From the NCBI RefSeq assembly GCF_017302985.1, contig NZ_JAFIMU010000007.1, positions 3,301,001 through 3,365,000 of the forward strand: a stretch of DNA of 64,000 nt, read 5' to 3'. Origin of the DNA: Corallococcus macrosporus (lineage in GTDB: Bacteria; Myxococcota; Myxococcia; Myxococcales; Myxococcaceae). Under the pieces are notes generated by a model. The model was not told where the DNA came from and did not search any database. It saw only the letters and a list, made by a program, of their open reading frames with translations. This document shows, piece by piece, positions 34,545 to 42,478 of this stretch (position 1 is the stretch's first letter; every line of letters begins with the position of its first letter). The position numbers and the translations under genes were made by a program.

Positions 34545-34564
34545 TCAACCCCGGGAGGACGGCC

Positions 34565-35062
34565 ATGCCACAGACGGGACGTTCCGGCTGTCCCATCAAC
34601 CTGACGCTCGAACAGCTCGGCGACCGCTGGAGCCTCATCGTCATCCGCGACGTCATGTTCGGGAACCGGCGCACCTATGGCGAGCTGCTGGAGCAGAGCG
34701 AGGAGGGCATTGCCTCCAACATCCTCGCGGACCGGCTGAAGCGGCTGACGGCGTCCGAGCTGCTGTCGCGGCGTCCGGATCCGAACCACCGGCAGAAGGG
34801 CATCTACAGCCTCACGGAGGCGTCCATCCAGTTGGTGCCGCTGCTCGCGCACATGGCGGCCTGGGGCCGCCGGCACACGCAGCCGAGCGAGGAGCTGTCG
34901 GTGCGCGCGGAGTTGCTGGAGAAGGGCGGTCCGCCCCTCTGGGACGCCTTCATGGAAGAGCTGCGCCACCTGCACCTGGACGCACCGCGCCCGGCGCGCT
35001 CGGTGTTCGGTGAGCTTCAGGCCGCGTACGAGAAGGCCATGGCGCGCAAGGCCCGGAGGTGA
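34565..35062 (+). CDS. HxlR family transcriptional regulator
   Basis: A 165-residue winged-helix regulator. The HxlR signature opens with CPINLTLEQLGDRWSLIVIR (about 9-28), with the N-terminal Cys that senses quinones or electrophiles in related proteins (YodB, HypR type), then RTYGELLEQSEEGIASNILA and DRLKRLTASELLSRRPDPNH, the recognition helix and wing. GGGAGG at 34553-34558 precedes ATG 34565. It is divergent from the GST gene and its own promoter overlaps a perfect palindrome, consistent with a redox-sensitive autorepressor. Confidence 0.92.
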   Translation: MPQTGRSGCPINLTLEQLGDRWSLIVIRDVMFGNRRTYGELLEQSEEGIASNILADRLKRLTASELLSRRPDPNHRQKGIYSLTEASIQLVPLLAHMAAWGRRHTQPSEELSVRAELLEKGGPPLWDAFMEELRHLHLDAPRPARSVFGELQAAYEKAMARKARR

Positions 35063-35072
35063 TCAGGCCGCG

Positions 35073-35363
35073 CTACCACGCGACCTCGATGCCTCCGGTG
35101 TCCTGCGCCCAGTCGGTGATTGCGCGGTCGCGGGTGAGCAGCGGCAGTCCGAGCCTGCGGGCCGCCGCCACGATGAGCCGGTCGAAGTGGTCCCGATGCT
35201 CCCAGTCGAGTCGGGCCGCTTCCCGGACATCCGCTTCGCTCATGGGCTCGTGGACCAGCTCCGGACACTCGATGTCCGCCCACCAGGCGTCCAGCGTCGT
35301 GGGGAAACGCAGCTTCCCACCCTGGGCGAGCAGCCACGTCTCCAGCACGTAGCCTTCACTCAA
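35073..35363 (-). CDS. VapC-type PIN toxin lacking its N-terminus
   Basis: Only 96 residues, against about 125-135 for VapC. The visible part aligns with the VapC body: EGYVLETWLLAQGGKLRFP corresponds to the 'SxxSxWE...GKL' region with its conserved Glu, and DHFDRLIVAAARRLGLPLLT followed by RDRAI carries the two C-terminal acidic residues. The first strand with the DTHxLLW motif, which supplies the first catalytic Asp, is absent. The same frame is closed by a TGA a few codons upstream, inside the antitoxin gene. The start used is TTG 35363. It is probably inactive, or the gene is a degraded remnant. Its start overlaps the antitoxin's stop. Confidence 0.7.
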   Translation of the reverse strand: MSEGYVLETWLLAQGGKLRFPTTLDAWWADIECPELVHEPMSEADVREAARLDWEHRDHFDRLIVAAARRLGLPLLTRDRAITDWAQDTGGIEVAW

Positions 35364-35745
35364 GCTCCAGCACCTCCGCGGAGGTCAGGGCCGAGCGCTG
35401 AAGTCGCTGACTGGGACTCTCCTCAAGGGCTTCCAGGTCGCCGACGATGCGCAGGGAGCCCCGAAGCTTCGACTTCCGCTTCCGGGAGGGGCGTGCCTTC
35501 CGCTCCGCTTCCAGAAGGGCCTCCAGCCGTGAGGGCGCGATGAGGAACGCTTTCAGTTCGTCGTGCACCGTGATGGCAGTGACATGCCGCTGGGTGGCTG
35601 CCTGCTGCACGAGGGCGCTGAGATGGCTGCGCGCCTCACTGAGCGGGACACGCTGCATGGGCAGGGGCCACGTGGGCGGTGATGCGGCGGCGCGACGCGC
35701 GGTCGCGGGACGAGGAGGGGGCCGCCGTCGATGTTTGCTGGCCAT
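35356..35745 (-). CDS. Phd/YefM-type antitoxin
   Basis: A 129-residue protein from ATG 35745; the Phd-type domain begins at internal ATG 35658 with MQRVPLSEARSHLSALVQQA, which matches the usual 'xxxVxxxEARxxLxxLV' DNA-binding start, followed by RHVTAITVHDELKAFLIAPS. The first 30 residues are Arg/Pro-rich and may be a non-native extension, or the real start may be 35658. The C-terminus (LTSAEVLELE) runs to the overlap with the truncated toxin. Such antitoxins bind their operator and the toxin. The partner's missing N-terminus suggests a decaying module. Confidence 0.75.
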   Translation of the reverse strand: MASKHRRRPPPRPATARRAAASPPTWPLPMQRVPLSEARSHLSALVQQAATQRHVTAITVHDELKAFLIAPSRLEALLEAERKARPSRKRKSKLRGSLRIVGDLEALEESPSQRLQRSALTSAEVLELE

Positions 35746-35795
35746 GGTCCGCGGATAATAGCCACAGGTCCGACACAGGCCCGTTGGCCCAGGTG

Positions 35796-36941
35796 TCAAG
35801 CCGCCGTCGCCGTGTTCAGCTTCAGGTCCTGGTTCAGGCCCGCGTCCTTGCGCACGCGCCAGATGTACTGGTCCAGGAAGTAGTGGTGCAGCGCGAAGCC
35901 CCAGATGAAGCCTTCCATCAGGTCGCGCAGCGTGAGCCCGCTGCCGCCCAGCGCCAGCTTCGCATCGAACGCGCCACAGCCCGGGTGCACGCCCATGCCG
36001 CAGCCCAGCGTCCGGTACGCCAGCGTGAACGCGAGCCCGCAGAGCGCGTAGACGATGAAGCGCTGGCTCACCTTCGGCGCCCAGCCGAACGCGGCGCGGT
36101 CCACGCCGTCCGCGTGGTAGCGGTTGCGGTGAAAGAACCAGACGATGCCGTGGTACTGCACGTTGTGGAACGCCGTCACCGCCACGGTGAACATCAGGAA
36201 GTCCATCCGGCGCGACACCGACGGCCAGAACACCAGCGACGTCAGCCCCAGCGCCGCGCCGAGCATCAGCAGCTTCGGCCCGTTCACCCCCAGCCCCCGG
36301 CGCCACCGCCACACCTGCCGCGCCGCGAGCACGCCCACCACCGCGAGCACCAGTCCGAAGCACGCGTGCGCCACCCCGACCTCCCAGGTCGGCTCCGCCA
36401 TCAGCCCCAGCCGGCGGCGGGCCCCCGGATGCGTCAGCGCGAACGCCACGAACGGCGCGAGCAACCCCACGTACAGCGTCACGCTGTCCAGCCGCCGGTC
36501 CCACGCGTCCTTCTCCCCGGCCTTGCGCTGGTAGAGGACCATGATGCCGTAGTGCTGCCGCACCACGTGCCAGTACGCCCAGAGCGCCGCCAGCGTCACG
36601 AACACCGCGAACGGCCAGCGCTGCCCGGCCAGCACCGACACCGCGAACACCGCCGGCCCCGCCACGAACCAGCCCAGGCTGCCCCAGAGCAGCCGAGCCC
36701 GCGCCTTCCGCTCGCGCGCGTCCAGGTACGTGCGCGACACCGTCGCGAACAGGTGCGGCCCGTCCAGGAGCAGCACCCACGCCCACCACAGCGGCGGCCC
36801 GCTCACGCCGCCCAGCACGTGCAGCGCCATCAGCGCCAGGCTCGCGCCCAGCCCCCCGACCGTGGAGAGCAGGTCGTGCCGGCGGTCCACCAGCCACCGC
36901 GCATGCAGGGGAACCGGGGCGAAATGGGGAACCGCGTTCAT
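35796..36941 (-). CDS. Polytopic membrane protein with clustered histidines
   Basis: A 381-residue protein with roughly eight or nine hydrophobic helices. Three His-rich motifs lie at helix edges: YWHVVRQHYGIMVLYQRKAG, AFHNVQYHGIVWFFHRNRYH, and FALHHYFLDQYIWRVRKDAG near the C-terminus. The repeated HxxxH and HH pairs recall membrane di-iron desaturases and hydroxylases, but the spacing does not match the classical eight-His set. I do not recognise a named family. ATG 36941 with GGAG six to ten bases upstream is the start. It is transcribed away from the PilZ-Hsp70 gene. Confidence 0.65.
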   Translation of the reverse strand: MNAVPHFAPVPLHARWLVDRRHDLLSTVGGLGASLALMALHVLGGVSGPPLWWAWVLLLDGPHLFATVSRTYLDARERKARARLLWGSLGWFVAGPAVFAVSVLAGQRWPFAVFVTLAALWAYWHVVRQHYGIMVLYQRKAGEKDAWDRRLDSVTLYVGLLAPFVAFALTHPGARRRLGLMAEPTWEVGVAHACFGLVLAVVGVLAARQVWRWRRGLGVNGPKLLMLGAALGLTSLVFWPSVSRRMDFLMFTVAVTAFHNVQYHGIVWFFHRNRYHADGVDRAAFGWAPKVSQRFIVYALCGLAFTLAYRTLGCGMGVHPGCGAFDAKLALGGSGLTLRDLMEGFIWGFALHHYFLDQYIWRVRKDAGLNQDLKLNTATAA

Positions 36942-37119
36942 CGGGAACTCCTGTCCGGAAGACCCGGACTGCTTCCTGGAGGGGCAACGAAGTCCCAGGA
37001 TAGCGGGGACATACAGGTAAGACGCAGGCGCACCTGGGCCTTGAGGGGATACCGGACGGCCGGGCAGGGGGCCAGAACCCTCTTGAGGGAATGGCCCCCG
37101 GACGCGACAGTGCCAAACC

Positions 37120-40100
37120 ATGGATCAAGGTCGGCGTACCTCGGACCGCAAGTCGGTCGGTCTGTTGGTGAAGCTCAAGCATGAGACTGTGGGGAGCTTC
37201 ACCGAGGAGTTCGCCACCAACATCAGTCCCGGGGGCATGTTCATCCGCTCGCGCACGCCGCAGCCGGTGGGCACGCCCGTACGCTTCGAGGTGCAGATCG
37301 CCAATGGCGTGCGCGTGCTCCAGGGCACCGCGACCGTGCGCTGGGTGCGCGATGTGAACGACCCCGCGGGGCCTCCGGGCATGGGGCTGGCGTTCGAGGA
37401 CCTGGACATCGCGAGCCGCGCGCTCGTGGACCTGATGCTTCAGCGCAAGCCGGGCGCGGGTGCCGCGCCGGCCGCCGCGCCGCTGCCGTCCATCGCGCCG
37501 GCGGTCGCTCCGGGAATCGCGCCGGTCGTGGCTCCAGGCATCGCGCCGTTGGCCGCGCCGGGAATCGCACCGGTGCGTCCGCCCGTGGCCGCGCCGCCGC
37601 GTCCCGCCGCCGTGGCACCCGTGCGTCCTGCCGCGCCGCCTGCGCCCACGCGTCCCGCGCCGCCCGCGCCCACGCGTCCCGCGCCGCAGGCCCCGGGGGG
37701 CGCCGCGCTCGACTCGCTGTTCGATGACCTGGATGCGCCGTCCAGCCCCGCGCCCGATTCGCTGTTCAACGACCTGGATGCGCCGTCCAGCCCGGCTCCC
37801 GCGGATGAGCCGCTGTCGCTGGGCGGAGCGGATGAGCCGTTCTCGCTGGGGGCTCCGGAAGAGGACGTGGGCCTGGCGCTGGCGGACTCCGCGAACGACG
37901 TGGACATCCCGCTGGATGAGCTCATCGCGGGGACGCCTCCGCCCACCGTGCCGGGCGTGTTGTCGGGAGGCGACGAGCCGCTGCCCGGGTTCGACTTCGA
38001 GTTCGAGGCTCCGGCCATGGACGCGCCCATCGCGATGGGCGAGCCGCTCGAAGAGGCGCCCATCGAGGTGGGCATCTCGGTGGAGGACAGCGCGGCTTCG
38101 GGCGCGGGTGATGCGAGTGGGTTCGAGCTGGATTTCTCGGACGTCTTGGACTCCGCGCCGCCGCCGAGAGCCGCGCCGGTGGCACCGCCGTCCGTGCAGC
38201 GCGCCGCTCCGCCTCCGCCCGCCGCGCCGCCGGCAGCGCCCGCGCAGGCCTCCGGTGGCAGCACCGAGTTCGACCTGGACCTGTCGTCCCTGGACGACGA
38301 GGCACCGCTGGAGCTGGCGAGAGAGCCCGCATCCTCACCGGGCCGGCACCGGCCGCTGGGCCGTGAGCCTGCGTCGTCTCCAGGCCGTGCCGCCGCGCCG
38401 GGCCTGGGCCGTGAGCCCGGATCCGCGGCCGGTCGTGCGCCTGGGTTGGGCCGTGAGCCCGGATCCGCCGCTGGCCGTGCGCCTGGGTTGGGCCGTGAGC
38501 CTGGATCCGTCGCGGGCCGGGCCGCGCCTGGCTTGGGCCTGGAGCCCGGGTCCGCAGCCGGTCGTGGTGCGCCTGGATTGGGCTTGGAGCCCGGGTCAGC
38601 AGCCGGTCGTGGTGCGCCGGGCCTGGGTCGTGAGCCTGGGTCCGCAGCGGGTCGCTCCGTGCCTGGCTTGGGCCTGGAGCCCGGATCCGCAGCCGGTCGT
38701 GGCGCACCGGGCTTGGGCCTGGAGCCCGGGTCCGCAGCCGGTCGTGGCGCACCGGGCCTGGGTCGTGAGCCTGGATCCGTCGCGGGCCGGGCCGTGCCTG
38801 GATTGGGACTCGAGTCTCTCTCGTCGGGTGGCCGTGCCGCCGCGCCGGGCCTGGGCCGTGAGCCGGGCTCCGTGGCTGGACGTCCCACCGCGCGGGCTCC
38901 CGGTGAGCTGCCGCTGGAGCCCGGCTCCTTCGCCAATCGCCCCGCCGCGCCGGGCCTGGGCCGCGAGCCCGGTTCCGCCACGGGCCGTGCTCCCGACCTG
39001 TCCCAGGAGCCCGCGTCCTCCTGGGGCCGCGCCGTCCCGCAGCAGCCTCCCGCGCCGCAGCGCCCGTCCGGCGGCAGCGCCGAGTTCGACCTGGACCTGT
39101 CCGTGGACGACGACGGGCCGCTGGAGCTGGCGCGCGAGTCCACGTCATCACCGGGACGTCCCGCCGCGCGGCCCATGGCGCCACCTCCTCCCGCGCCCCC
39201 GCCGAGCGTGCTGCCTCCCTCCGTGCGCCAGGCCCCTCCGGCCCCCGTTGCTCCGAGCGCCCCCGCGATGCTCGCGCCCGCCGCGGCCCCCGCGGCGCCC
39301 GCGCCACCTCCGGCCCTGGACGCCAACGGCCAGGTGCGCCCCATCTACCTCACGCCGCCGCAGACGCTGGCGGGCACGGGCCCCGTCATCGGCATCGACC
39401 TGGGCACCACCAACTCCTGCGTGGCGCTGCTGTCCAACGGCCGCCCCGTCGTGCTGCGCTCGCGCGAGGGCTACAACACCATCCCGTCCGTCATCTCGCT
39501 GAGCGCGCAGAGCAAGCTGCTCGTCAGCCACCGCGCGAAGAACCAACTGGTGCTGCGGCCCACGCACACCATCTACGGCGCGAAGCGCCTCGTCGGCCGT
39601 CCCTACGACAGCGCCGTGGTGAAGCAGGTCCGCGAGCGCTTCCACTACGAAATCACCCCCGACGCCGCCGGCCGCGCCGCCGTGCGCCTGGGCAACGACG
39701 TGCTGTCGCTGGAAGAGGTGCAGGGCATCATCCTGCGCGAGTGCAAGGAGATGGCCGAAACCCACCTCAACCAGAAGGTGGAGCGCGCCGTGGTGACGGT
39801 GCCGGCCTACTACTCCGAACCGCAGCGTGAAGCGGTCCGCAAGGCAGGCGCGATGGCCGGCCTCAAGGTGGAGCGCATCCTCAACGAGCCCACGTCCGCG
39901 GCGCTCGCGTACGGCCTCAACCGCGAGCTCAACAAGAAGGTGCTCGTCTACGACCTGGGCGGCGGCACCTTCGACGCGACCATCCTGCGCATCGAGAAGA
40001 ACGTCTTCGAGGTGCTGGGCACCGGCGGCGACATCTTCCTGGGCGGTATCGACTTCGACAACCTCATCGTCGACTTCCTCCTGGAGCGCTTCCAGGAGAA

Positions 40101-41013
40101 GGAGGGCATCGCGTTCAACGGCGACGGCATCGCCCTCTCACGCGTGGCCGACGCCGCCGAGCGCGCGAAGATGGGGCTGTCCGAGCGCAGCACCTTCGAG
40201 GTCCACATCCCCATGCTGATGATGGACAACGCGGGCCGTCCCCGGGACCTGCGCGTGACGATGTCGCGCCAGGACCTGGAGAAGATCTGCGACCCGCTGC
40301 TCAACCGCACCATCGACGTGGTGCGCGACGTGCTCCTGGACGCCAAGCTGAAGGCCTCCGAGGTGGACGACATCATCCTCGTGGGCGGCATGAGCCGCAT
40401 GCCGCTGGTGCGCGAGAAGTTGAAGGGCCTCTTCGGCAAGAACGCGCAGGCGAGCGTCAACGCGGACGAGGCCGTCGCGCTGGGCGCGGCGCTGTACTCG
40501 GGTTCGGTGGACAAGGTGAGCAGCGTGGTGCTCATCGACGTGCTGCCGATGACCATTGGCGTGGCCATGCCCGGCGGCGCCTTCAAGCGCGTCGTCGAGC
40601 GCAACAGCCCGCTGCCCACGCAACGCTCGTTCGCCATCAGCACGTCGCAGGACAACGAAGAGCGGATGGAGTTGTCCATCTTCCAGGGCGAGGACAACCA
40701 CATCTCCGCCAACGAGTACCTGGGCACGGTGCGCATGGAGGGGCTGCCCCGCGGCCCCAAGGGCTCCGTGCGCGTGGCCGTGACGCTGAAGCTCGACTCC
40801 GAATGCGTGCTGCACGTGGAGGCGCGCGAGTACTCGACGCGCAAGGAAGTGAAGGCGACGCTCGCCACGCGCTACTCGCCGGAGGAGCTCCAGCGGCAGC
40901 TCCAGGTGAGCAAGGAGGCGGTGAGCGCCGCCGAGGAGCGCCGGGGCGCGGACCTGAAGGACCGCGCGGGCCGCTTCTGGGGGTTCGTGAAGAAGGCGCT
41001 GGGCCGCAAGTAG
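37120..41013 (+). CDS. PilZ-Hsp70 (DnaK-like) fusion protein
   Basis: 1,297 residues. Residues 1-110 are a PilZ domain with both c-di-GMP motifs: RxxxR at Arg6-Arg10 and NISPGG at 34-39. About 110-280 are Ala/Pro-rich, then acidic segments occur, including two 'DSLFxDLDAPSSPAP' copies. About 403-640 hold a 13-14-residue tandem repeat. From 757 (IGIDLGTTNSC, residues 757-767) to the end is an Hsp70: LNEPTSAALAYGL, VYDLGGGTFDATILRIE, ILVGGMSRMPLVREKL and the substrate-binding beta domain are all present, but the C-terminal lid is reduced to about 45 residues. By family it is an ATP-driven chaperone whose activity may be governed by the second messenger. Proline and acidic linkers suggest tethering. 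Myxobacterial DnaK homologues such as SglK affect motility, so a motility or envelope role is a guess. Confidence 0.85.
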   Translation: MDQGRRTSDRKSVGLLVKLKHETVGSFTEEFATNISPGGMFIRSRTPQPVGTPVRFEVQIANGVRVLQGTATVRWVRDVNDPAGPPGMGLAFEDLDIASRALVDLMLQRKPGAGAAPAAAPLPSIAPAVAPGIAPVVAPGIAPLAAPGIAPVRPPVAAPPRPAAVAPVRPAAPPAPTRPAPPAPTRPAPQAPGGAALDSLFDDLDAPSSPAPDSLFNDLDAPSSPAPADEPLSLGGADEPFSLGAPEEDVGLALADSANDVDIPLDELIAGTPPPTVPGVLSGGDEPLPGFDFEFEAPAMDAPIAMGEPLEEAPIEVGISVEDSAASGAGDASGFELDFSDVLDSAPPPRAAPVAPPSVQRAAPPPPAAPPAAPAQASGGSTEFDLDLSSLDDEAPLELAREPASSPGRHRPLGREPASSPGRAAAPGLGREPGSAAGRAPGLGREPGSAAGRAPGLGREPGSVAGRAAPGLGLEPGSAAGRGAPGLGLEPGSAAGRGAPGLGREPGSAAGRSVPGLGLEPGSAAGRGAPGLGLEPGSAAGRGAPGLGREPGSVAGRAVPGLGLESLSSGGRAAAPGLGREPGSVAGRPTARAPGELPLEPGSFANRPAAPGLGREPGSATGRAPDLSQEPASSWGRAVPQQPPAPQRPSGGSAEFDLDLSVDDDGPLELARESTSSPGRPAARPMAPPPPAPPPSVLPPSVRQAPPAPVAPSAPAMLAPAAAPAAPAPPPALDANGQVRPIYLTPPQTLAGTGPVIGIDLGTTNSCVALLSNGRPVVLRSREGYNTIPSVISLSAQSKLLVSHRAKNQLVLRPTHTIYGAKRLVGRPYDSAVVKQVRERFHYEITPDAAGRAAVRLGNDVLSLEEVQGIILRECKEMAETHLNQKVERAVVTVPAYYSEPQREAVRKAGAMAGLKVERILNEPTSAALAYGLNRELNKKVLVYDLGGGTFDATILRIEKNVFEVLGTGGDIFLGGIDFDNLIVDFLLERFQEKEGIAFNGDGIALSRVADAAERAKMGLSERSTFEVHIPMLMMDNAGRPRDLRVTMSRQDLEKICDPLLNRTIDVVRDVLLDAKLKASEVDDIILVGGMSRMPLVREKLKGLFGKNAQASVNADEAVALGAALYSGSVDKVSSVVLIDVLPMTIGVAMPGGAFKRVVERNSPLPTQRSFAISTSQDNEERMELSIFQGEDNHISANEYLGTVRMEGLPRGPKGSVRVAVTLKLDSECVLHVEAREYSTRKEVKATLATRYSPEELQRQLQVSKEAVSAAEERRGADLKDRAGRFWGFVKKALGRK
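38325..39050 (+). repeat. In-frame 39-42-base tandem repeat in the PilZ-Hsp70 gene
   Basis: About 15 copies encode P-G-L-G-[RL]-E-P-G-S-[AV]-A-G-R plus one or two residues. Copies vary by synonymous and conservative changes, so the array is an old amplification still in frame. Flanking it are two near-copies of 'FDLDLSxxDDxxPLELAREp', so the array may have arisen by expansion between duplicated segments. It is coding and is not a CRISPR. Confidence 0.85.
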
Positions 41014-41023
41014 ACTGCCGCCC

Positions 41024-42475
41024 ATGACCGCCTCCGCCCCCCGCTACATGGCGCGCTTCCGCTGCATCGCGGAAGCGTGCGAGGACACCTGCTGCGCGGG
41101 GCTCACGGTGCCCATCAGCGAGTCGCGCTGGAGCCTGCTGCGAGAGAAGGTCGCGGGCAGCCCGGACGAAGCGCGAGTCGCGGCGCTCATCACCCCGAAC
41201 CCGGAAGGCGCCACGGGCCAGCAGGCGGGCATCCTGGGCAAGCGCGCGGACGGACACTGCGCCTTCCTGGATGAAGCGAAGCTGTGCTCGCTTCAGCGCC
41301 GCTACGGCGAAGCGGTGTTGCCGGACGGCTGCTCCGTTTTTCCACGGGTGCTCACGCGCTGGGGCACGCAGGTGGAGATGGCGGGTTCGCTCGCGTGCCC
41401 GGAGACAGCGCGCCTGTGCCTGCTGGCGGAGGACGCGCTGGTGCGCGAGCCCGTACCCGAGGAGCAGGCCCTGCGTCCGCAGGTCGCGCGGCAGGTGGCG
41501 GCGGGCGACGATGCCTGGACGGCCCACGCGGACACCGTGCGCGAAGCGATGCTGCGGCTCCTGAACCGGCGCGAGGTCCCGTTCGCCGCGAGGCTGTATG
41601 CGCTGGGCCGCATGGCGCTGGGCCTGGGCGACTTCTACTTCCCGGGGACGACGGCGTTCGCACTGGCGGCAAGCCATGCCAGCGCGAGCGAAACCGAGGA
41701 AGCGTCCGCGACCGCGGCGCGCGAACCCATGGCGGGCCCCGCGCTGGCTGCGAGCGAGGCATCACGGCATGCCAACGCGAGTGAAGCCGTGGATGCTTCC
41801 GCGTTCGCAACGCGCGAGCCCTTGGCGGACTTCGCGCTGGATGCGAACGAAAGCCGCGTGGAAACGGCTGGGTCGCGGCTCGTGCGCATCCTTCGCGAGT
41901 ACGAATCCGTGGACACGCTCGCGTCCTTGCATGCGCAACTCGACGCGCTGGAGCTGCCCGGCGGACCGTGGGCCGGCATCTGCGGCGCGGTGCTCCGCTC
42001 GCGCGAGGCCGCCGTGAGCAGCCCGCGCTTCCTCTCACTCGTGCGCGACGTTCACGCGTCCTACGGCGGCTCGAACGCGAACCCGGACGAAGCGTGGCGA
42101 CTCCACGCCACCCGGCGCGCCGCCCTGGAGTCCCTGCACGGCGAGCGCGTGCACCAGTATTTCCTGCACCACGCGCTCAACCACGTCCTGCGCCACCCGT
42201 TCACGGAAGCCCCGAGCCTCCTGAACGCCGTGTTCCTGCTCGTGCTGCGCGCGTCCGTGGTGCGCTGGGTCCTGCTCGGGCACCCGGCCGTGGTGGCGCT
42301 GCTGGAGGCTCCCGGCACGCCCGTGTCCACGCTGGACGCCGCCGCCGTGGAGGCGTTCCAGGTCGTCGCCAAGCACGTGGAGCAGGCCCCCACGTTCCTG
42401 GACTTCGCCCGGGGGCTGGCCGGCGAAGGTCCGGAGACCTTCGCGCGGCTGCTCATCCTGGTGAAGGGCCTGTAG
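41024..42475 (+). CDS. FliB-like (flagellin lysine N-methylase family) Fe-S protein
   Basis: A 483-residue protein whose start lies 11 bases after the PilZ-Hsp70 stop. The N-terminus has the Cys cluster FRCIAEACEDTCCAG (Cys14, 19, 23, 24) and, further on, GHCAFLDEAKLC (79, 88), DGCSVFPR (103) and SLACPET (125), matching the FliB/YkgJ pattern, in which Cys residues bind an Fe-S centre. The C-terminal half is helical. Residues about 218-280 are an Ala/Ser/Glu-rich insert with an internal imperfect duplication. Known FliB methylates flagellin lysines; myxobacteria have no flagella, so the substrate must differ. The neighbouring Hsp70 gene may be in the same operon. Confidence 0.8.
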   Translation: MTASAPRYMARFRCIAEACEDTCCAGLTVPISESRWSLLREKVAGSPDEARVAALITPNPEGATGQQAGILGKRADGHCAFLDEAKLCSLQRRYGEAVLPDGCSVFPRVLTRWGTQVEMAGSLACPETARLCLLAEDALVREPVPEEQALRPQVARQVAAGDDAWTAHADTVREAMLRLLNRREVPFAARLYALGRMALGLGDFYFPGTTAFALAASHASASETEEASATAAREPMAGPALAASEASRHANASEAVDASAFATREPLADFALDANESRVETAGSRLVRILREYESVDTLASLHAQLDALELPGGPWAGICGAVLRSREAAVSSPRFLSLVRDVHASYGGSNANPDEAWRLHATRRAALESLHGERVHQYFLHHALNHVLRHPFTEAPSLLNAVFLLVLRASVVRWVLLGHPAVVALLEAPGTPVSTLDAAAVEAFQVVAKHVEQAPTFLDFARGLAGEGPETFARLLILVKGL

Positions 42476-42478
42476 CGC

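Noticed and set aside
35796-37182. Extended start for the His-rich membrane protein and for the antitoxin in upstream open frames
   Set aside because: The extensions run antisense into the PilZ-Hsp70 gene start and have no ribosome site; ATG 36941 and ATG 35745 fit better.
38325-39050. Tandem repeats considered as a non-coding minisatellite
   Set aside because: They are fully in frame between the PilZ and Hsp70 domains and copies differ mostly by conservative changes.
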